In this document: one piece after another, positions 20,088-22,535 of the stretch | Layout: every line of letters begins with the position of its first letter | Position numbering within the stretch: the stretch's first letter is position 1 | Virus record (IMG/VR): IMGVR_UViG_3300008108_000781 | Coordinates: 1-22,535 of that record | Length of the DNA stretch: 22,535 bases | From: a virus | Reading direction: 5' to 3' (one strand) | Program-made: the position numbers and the translations under genes | Notes under the pieces: generated by a model | Seen by the model: the letters and a program-made list of their open reading frames with translations, nothing else | Told to the model about the DNA's origin: nothing | The model's database searches: none

Positions 20088-21095
20088 TCAATCTAGAGCA
20101 ACGTTTAGAGTAATTTTGATTTGGTCTCCGTTGTTAGCAATTGTGTATGGTCCGTTAGTAAATCTTTCTGCATACATAATTGAACTATAAAGAGTTGCGG
20201 TACTCAATCCAGCAGATGCGTTTGGAGTAGCTGTGAGTGCTGGTGTAGTAGTAAACTCATTTGCATTAGGAACAGAGAATACGGTATATGTTCCAGATGT
20301 CAAAGTAGTATTACCAGTTCCTGCTGCAACATATAGGATATCTCCAGCAACCAATTGGTGTCCAGTTGCAACAATTTTTCCAAAACTGAAAGTTACACTT
20401 GGATCTGTTGCAAGCTGAATGTTGTCAATAAGTGGTTTATCCAAATAAACAACTTTTAATGCTCTGTCGATTCCAATAACAATTGTACCAGTTTGAATAC
20501 CAGCGTTTCCTGCAACTCTCATTCCAAGAGTTAAATCATCAACGTTTTGATCTGGATCAACAGTGATATAAGAGTTACCAACAACTCCAATAACTGGGTC
20601 GGTATTATCACCTTTGGTTATAGTTGTTCCAATACCTACAGATGCATAATGGACTACACCTTGTACGGAAACAGGCATGTTGTTTGCTCTGGTTACATAA
20701 TAACCATAAACATCCCCGGCTGCTCCAGTGAAGGTAAATGTTTGTTCTGGATATGTTGCAGTTGTTCCAGAACCAACCTGATTGATTCTCCAACGAGAAC
20801 CATTCAAAAGAATACCTGTCTGTGAAGTATATGTCTGATCAGATCTATTATTTACACAATATGGATAGCCTGTAGTAGGAGCAAACCCATAAGCATTCGT
20901 GTTACCTATACCATATGGCTCAAAATACGCAGAAGCTGAAGGAACATCACTCTCTGCTGGAGTAGTATTACTGGTAAAAAGTTTTAAAACTAAGTTTCTG
21001 GGAGACTGGTCAGCAAGACTTGCAGTGTGATTGTTTTGTGCAACTAGATACCTAAGCGACTCAAGTTCTCCTATATTTGGGACTAATAGTGCCAT
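20088..21095 (-). CDS. Conserved virion structural protein of marine T4-like phages (335 aa)
   Basis: I recognise the start (MALLVPNIGELESLRYLVAQ, then PRNLVLKLFTSNTTPAE) as that of a virion protein common in T4-like marine phages, but its place in the particle is not known to me. Residues 1 to about 155 form a conserved domain with GYPYCVNNRSDQTY, ILLNGSRWRI and a GAAGDVYGYYVTRAN segment. The middle (about 155-230) is a beta-rich insertion (VGIGTTITKGDNTDPVIGVV). About 235-290 reads ATGHQLVAGDILYVAAGTGN and SGTYTVFSVPNANEFT, a module type also present in the giant fibre. The end (MYAERFTNGPYTIANNGDQI) returns to the conserved fold. A strong GGGGAG lies 9 bases before the ATG, and a perfect TATAAATA late promoter lies 45 bases upstream. 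A terminator follows the stop, so this gene looks like a well-expressed late unit. Confidence 0.82.
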   Translation of the reverse strand: MALLVPNIGELESLRYLVAQNNHTASLADQSPRNLVLKLFTSNTTPAESDVPSASAYFEPYGIGNTNAYGFAPTTGYPYCVNNRSDQTYTSQTGILLNGSRWRINQVGSGTTATYPEQTFTFTGAAGDVYGYYVTRANNMPVSVQGVVHYASVGIGTTITKGDNTDPVIGVVGNSYITVDPDQNVDDLTLGMRVAGNAGIQTGTIVIGIDRALKVVYLDKPLIDNIQLATDPSVTFSFGKIVATGHQLVAGDILYVAAGTGNTTLTSGTYTVFSVPNANEFTTTPALTATPNASAGLSTATLYSSIMYAERFTNGPYTIANNGDQIKITLNVALD

Positions 21096-21104
21096 TCGAA
21101 ATAA

Positions 21105-21110
21105 CTCCCC
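21105..21110 (-). promoter_or_regulatory. Shine-Dalgarno site of the 335-residue virion gene
   Basis: GGGGAG on the minus strand, 9 bases before the ATG at 21095, is one of only two clear Shine-Dalgarno sequences at gene starts in the window. It fixes that start. Confidence 0.7.
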
Positions 21111-21140
21111 TACAGGCTACGATTTTGTAATAACTATCTT

Positions 21141-21148
21141 TATTTATA
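21141..21148 (-). promoter_or_regulatory. T4-type late promoter (TATAAATA)
   Basis: A perfect match on the minus strand to the T4 late promoter consensus TATAAATA. It overlaps the stop of the 225-residue gene and ends 45 bases before the ATG of the 335-residue gene, giving an expected leader of roughly 40 bases that contains the GGGGAG site. Confidence 0.8.
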
Positions 21149-21821
21149 ATTTTAATTTCAGAGAGATTAGAAACCTATTAATGTTATTGACTGATATCAC
21201 ATCGAAAGTCAAAATGTCTCCAGCAATTATAGTTTTCGTCCAACCTGTAAGAACATCATCACGAACTTTTCTAGAGTTTGTCATTTGTGGATAAGTTCCA
21301 CCAACAATAGAAGTAAATGTTGGAAATGTAGAATAGTTCGATTTTTTAATGTCTAGTGTTAAATCTCCCTGTTGATCAGATAAAATAGTTAAAGATTCCA
21401 ATACACCACTAACATCTAAAGTTACAGATCCCTTATTACCAGATACCATTGATATTGATCCACTATCAACCACATAATTAATGGTTCTTGTCAAATCTGC
21501 AGTTGTTGCTAAAGCTATAATAAAAACATCATCACCAGGATTTGGAGCAGAAGTGAAAATTATATTATTACTTGAAGTGGTATAATCTTCATTTGGTTCC
21601 ATCACCAAATTATTTTTGACAACAATTAACTGTTGATCATTAATTGGAACATATGATGTAGATGATGAATAAAGTCCAAAAGTATGGGCAACGCCAGTAA
21701 ATTGGGAATTTATATTATCTAAAATAATATTCCCATACTGTATTGATTTTGTTGGAATTTCATAATCAACTCCAATCCTATACGGACCTGGTTCATTTAA
21801 AGTTACTATATAATCGGTCAT
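21144..21821 (-). CDS. Two-domain beta-sandwich virion structural protein (225 aa)
   Basis: No T4 counterpart is evident. Residues about 35-105 (SQFTGVAHTFGLYSS, then QQLIVVKNNLVMEPNEDYTT and IIFTSAPNPGDDVFIIALA) match a module very common in phage tail proteins, usually of the form 'FNG..TTFTL ... L.V.LNGV.QEPG..Y..SG..I.FT.AP..G'. Residues about 125-225 (GVLESLTILSDQQGDLTLDI, TSIVGGTYPQMTNSRKVRDD and LTGWTKTIIAGDILTFDVIS) match a second common phage beta-sandwich, often at the end of fibre or capsid-decoration proteins and suspected to bind surfaces. The protein is therefore probably exposed on the tail or fibre base, which is inference. Its ATG shares one base with the stop of the preceding gene (TAATG), and AGGAG lies 7 bases before the ATG, so the two are translationally coupled. 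Confidence 0.8.
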   Translation of the reverse strand: MTDYIVTLNEPGPYRIGVDYEIPTKSIQYGNIILDNINSQFTGVAHTFGLYSSSTSYVPINDQQLIVVKNNLVMEPNEDYTTSSNNIIFTSAPNPGDDVFIIALATTADLTRTINYVVDSGSISMVSGNKGSVTLDVSGVLESLTILSDQQGDLTLDIKKSNYSTFPTFTSIVGGTYPQMTNSRKVRDDVLTGWTKTIIAGDILTFDVISVNNINRFLISLKLKL

Positions 21822-22153
21822 TATGAAACTCCTGGAGTTACTAGAACATTTCCTTGAATAGCTCTTGTTCTATATGAATTTGGAGAAATAAGAACTACAT
21901 CATAAACATATCGACCACCTTCTATAGAATCGGTTGCAGTATATCCCATAGATACTGCAATTTTACCGTTTAGTCTATCTACAAAACTAAGAGTTAAAGG
22001 ATAAGAAGTTGAAGATGATGGATGTTTCCTGATTGAAGAAATACCAGTGTATCCAGTTAGGTTTAATGGTGCATTATTAGTATTCCTGATTGTAAAGGTG
22101 GCTTGAAAGTCAACCCCCTGTTCAAGAACTAGATTTACATTTCTTGCCGCCAT
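21821..22153 (-). CDS. Small beta-rich virion protein (110 aa), conserved in marine T4-like phages
   Basis: The pattern NLVLEQGVDFQATFTIRNTN, LNLTGYTGISSIRKHPSSS, GKIAVSMGYTAT and EGGRYVYDVVLIS is that of a small phage protein family with an Ig-like beta fold, frequent beside baseplate and fibre genes. I recall it as a conserved cyanophage protein, and its resemblance to adaptor domains of baseplate proteins is only general. The start is at ATG 22153; no strong ribosome site is seen. A GATAAATA late promoter motif ends 20 bases upstream. The stop overlaps the start of the 225-residue gene by one base, so the two form a coupled pair. Confidence 0.75.
   Translation of the reverse strand: MAARNVNLVLEQGVDFQATFTIRNTNNAPLNLTGYTGISSIRKHPSSSTSYPLTLSFVDRLNGKIAVSMGYTATDSIEGGRYVYDVVLISPNSYRTRAIQGNVLVTPGVS
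21829..21833 (-). promoter_or_regulatory. Shine-Dalgarno site of the 225-residue gene
   Basis: AGGAG on the minus strand, 7 bases before the ATG at 21821 and inside the end of the upstream coding region, supports this start. Confidence 0.65.
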
Positions 22154-22173
22154 TATTCTACTGTATTTTTAAT

Positions 22174-22181
22174 TATTTATC
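22174..22181 (-). promoter_or_regulatory. T4-type late promoter (GATAAATA)
   Basis: The minus strand reads GATAAATA, matching NATAAATA. It overlaps the TGA stop of the 79-residue gene and ends 20 bases before the ATG of the 110-residue gene. Confidence 0.65.
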
Positions 22182-22419
22182 AGTTAGAATCCATTTTTTT
22201 CAAAATCATTTTCATCATGTCCTTAATTTCATCTATTTCTTTTTGAAGTAAATCAACCTTACTAACATTTTCCTTTAGTTGATTGATTTCTTCTTTTTCC
22301 TTTAACTTAAGTTGTTTCAATTGAACATAAGAATTGTATTCAGAATCGGAGCAATTTAGAATTGCTCCACTAGATTGATCACGATAAAACCCTGGATTAC
22401 CTTCTACTGGAATTCTCAT
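22180..22419 (-). CDS. Small coiled-coil protein (79 aa) of marine T4-like phages
   Basis: The first ~30 residues (MRIPVEGNPGFYRDQSSGAI then LNCSDSEYNSY) match a short conserved head found in small proteins of marine T4-like phages: a peptide with PVEG..G.YRD..SGAI. Residues about 33-77 are rich in Lys, Glu, Leu and Ile with heptad spacing (KLKEKEEINQLKENVSKVDL and on to IKDMMKMILKKM), so a coiled coil is expected. It lies among structural genes and starts only 2 bases after the stop of the gene before it, suggesting co-translation. It may be a minor virion or assembly protein; the function is unknown. Confidence 0.75.
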   Translation of the reverse strand: MRIPVEGNPGFYRDQSSGAILNCSDSEYNSYVQLKQLKLKEKEEINQLKENVSKVDLLQKEIDEIKDMMKMILKKMDSN

Positions 22420-22421
22420 AG

Positions 22422-22535
22422 TTATACTGAAGCAATTACTCGTAAATCTCTAATCAGAGGAACATATGCAAGATTTGTTCCTGTCATAATAATTTTAATT
22501 TGGAATCCATTAAACAATGGTAGATTCTTTGCAGT
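22422..22535 (-). CDS. C-terminal end of a virion structural protein (5' part outside window)
   Basis: I read the minus strand from the window edge to a TAA at 22422-22424 and obtain 37 codons: AKNLPLFNGFQIKIIMTGTN followed by LAYVPLIRDLRVIASV. The pattern F.(I/V)KI.(L/M)....VP.IRD.R.IA resembles the ends of large virion proteins (baseplate or fibre-like) in marine T4-like phages. I cannot name the gene from so little. It is followed after 2 bases by the 79-residue gene. Confidence 0.65.
   Translation of the reverse strand, partial: TAKNLPLFNGFQIKIIMTGTNLAYVPLIRDLRVIASV

Overview
The window is a late structural-gene block of an AT-rich, T4-like marine myovirus. A cyanophage infecting Synechococcus or Prochlorococcus fits best, but a related marine T4-like phage such as a pelagimyophage cannot be excluded because the window holds no host-diagnostic gene. 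The assignment rests on three adjacent neck and tail-completion genes that read as T4 gp13, gp14 and gp15 in the T4 order. It is also supported by T4-type late promoter motifs (NATAAATA) in several gene junctions, and by a set of small and large virion proteins typical of marine T4-like phages. Every gene lies on the minus strand, so transcription runs from high to low coordinates. There is no gap above 100 bases, and I see no tRNA, integrase, CRISPR array or insertion sequence.

Layout in transcription order. (1) 22535-20088: the C-terminal tail of an unassigned virion protein, a 79-residue coiled-coil protein, a 110-residue beta-rich protein, a 225-residue two-domain beta-sandwich protein and a 335-residue virion protein, closed by a strong rho-independent terminator at about 20021-20054. 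(2) 19991-17724: a 755-residue protein built from a degenerate glycine-rich repeat. (3) 17690-3318: one uninterrupted 4790-residue tail-fibre/adhesin gene that takes up nearly two thirds of the window. (4) 3278-3322: a compact junction holding a 12-bp hairpin terminator and two NATAAATA late promoter motifs, one of them inside the hairpin. (5) 3273-1: gp13, gp14 and gp15, tightly packed, with gp15 cut by the window edge.

The giant fibre gene is modular. It has a short N-terminal region and a roughly 1000-residue tandem array with about 39 NIN(S/T)GIIT-type motifs. A pectin-lyase-like beta-helix region follows, in which four CxRD helical modules sit. Next come receptor-type beta modules with ADLLDG and GNVTG repeats, one of them present twice at near identity. 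The gene ends with a Peptidase_S74 self-cleaving chaperone carrying its Ser-Lys pair. The gene products are expected to build the neck (gp13, gp14), cap the tail sheath (gp15) and make fibre or baseplate-associated appendages that meet the host surface.

The points most worth following are the size and repeat architecture of the fibre, DNA-level evidence of recent repeat duplication in it, its TTG start separated by a single in-frame stop from the preceding gene, and the overlapping terminator, promoter and ribosome site before gp13. I see no defence system, retroelement or metabolic cluster. Family names are recalled from protein motifs without database searches.
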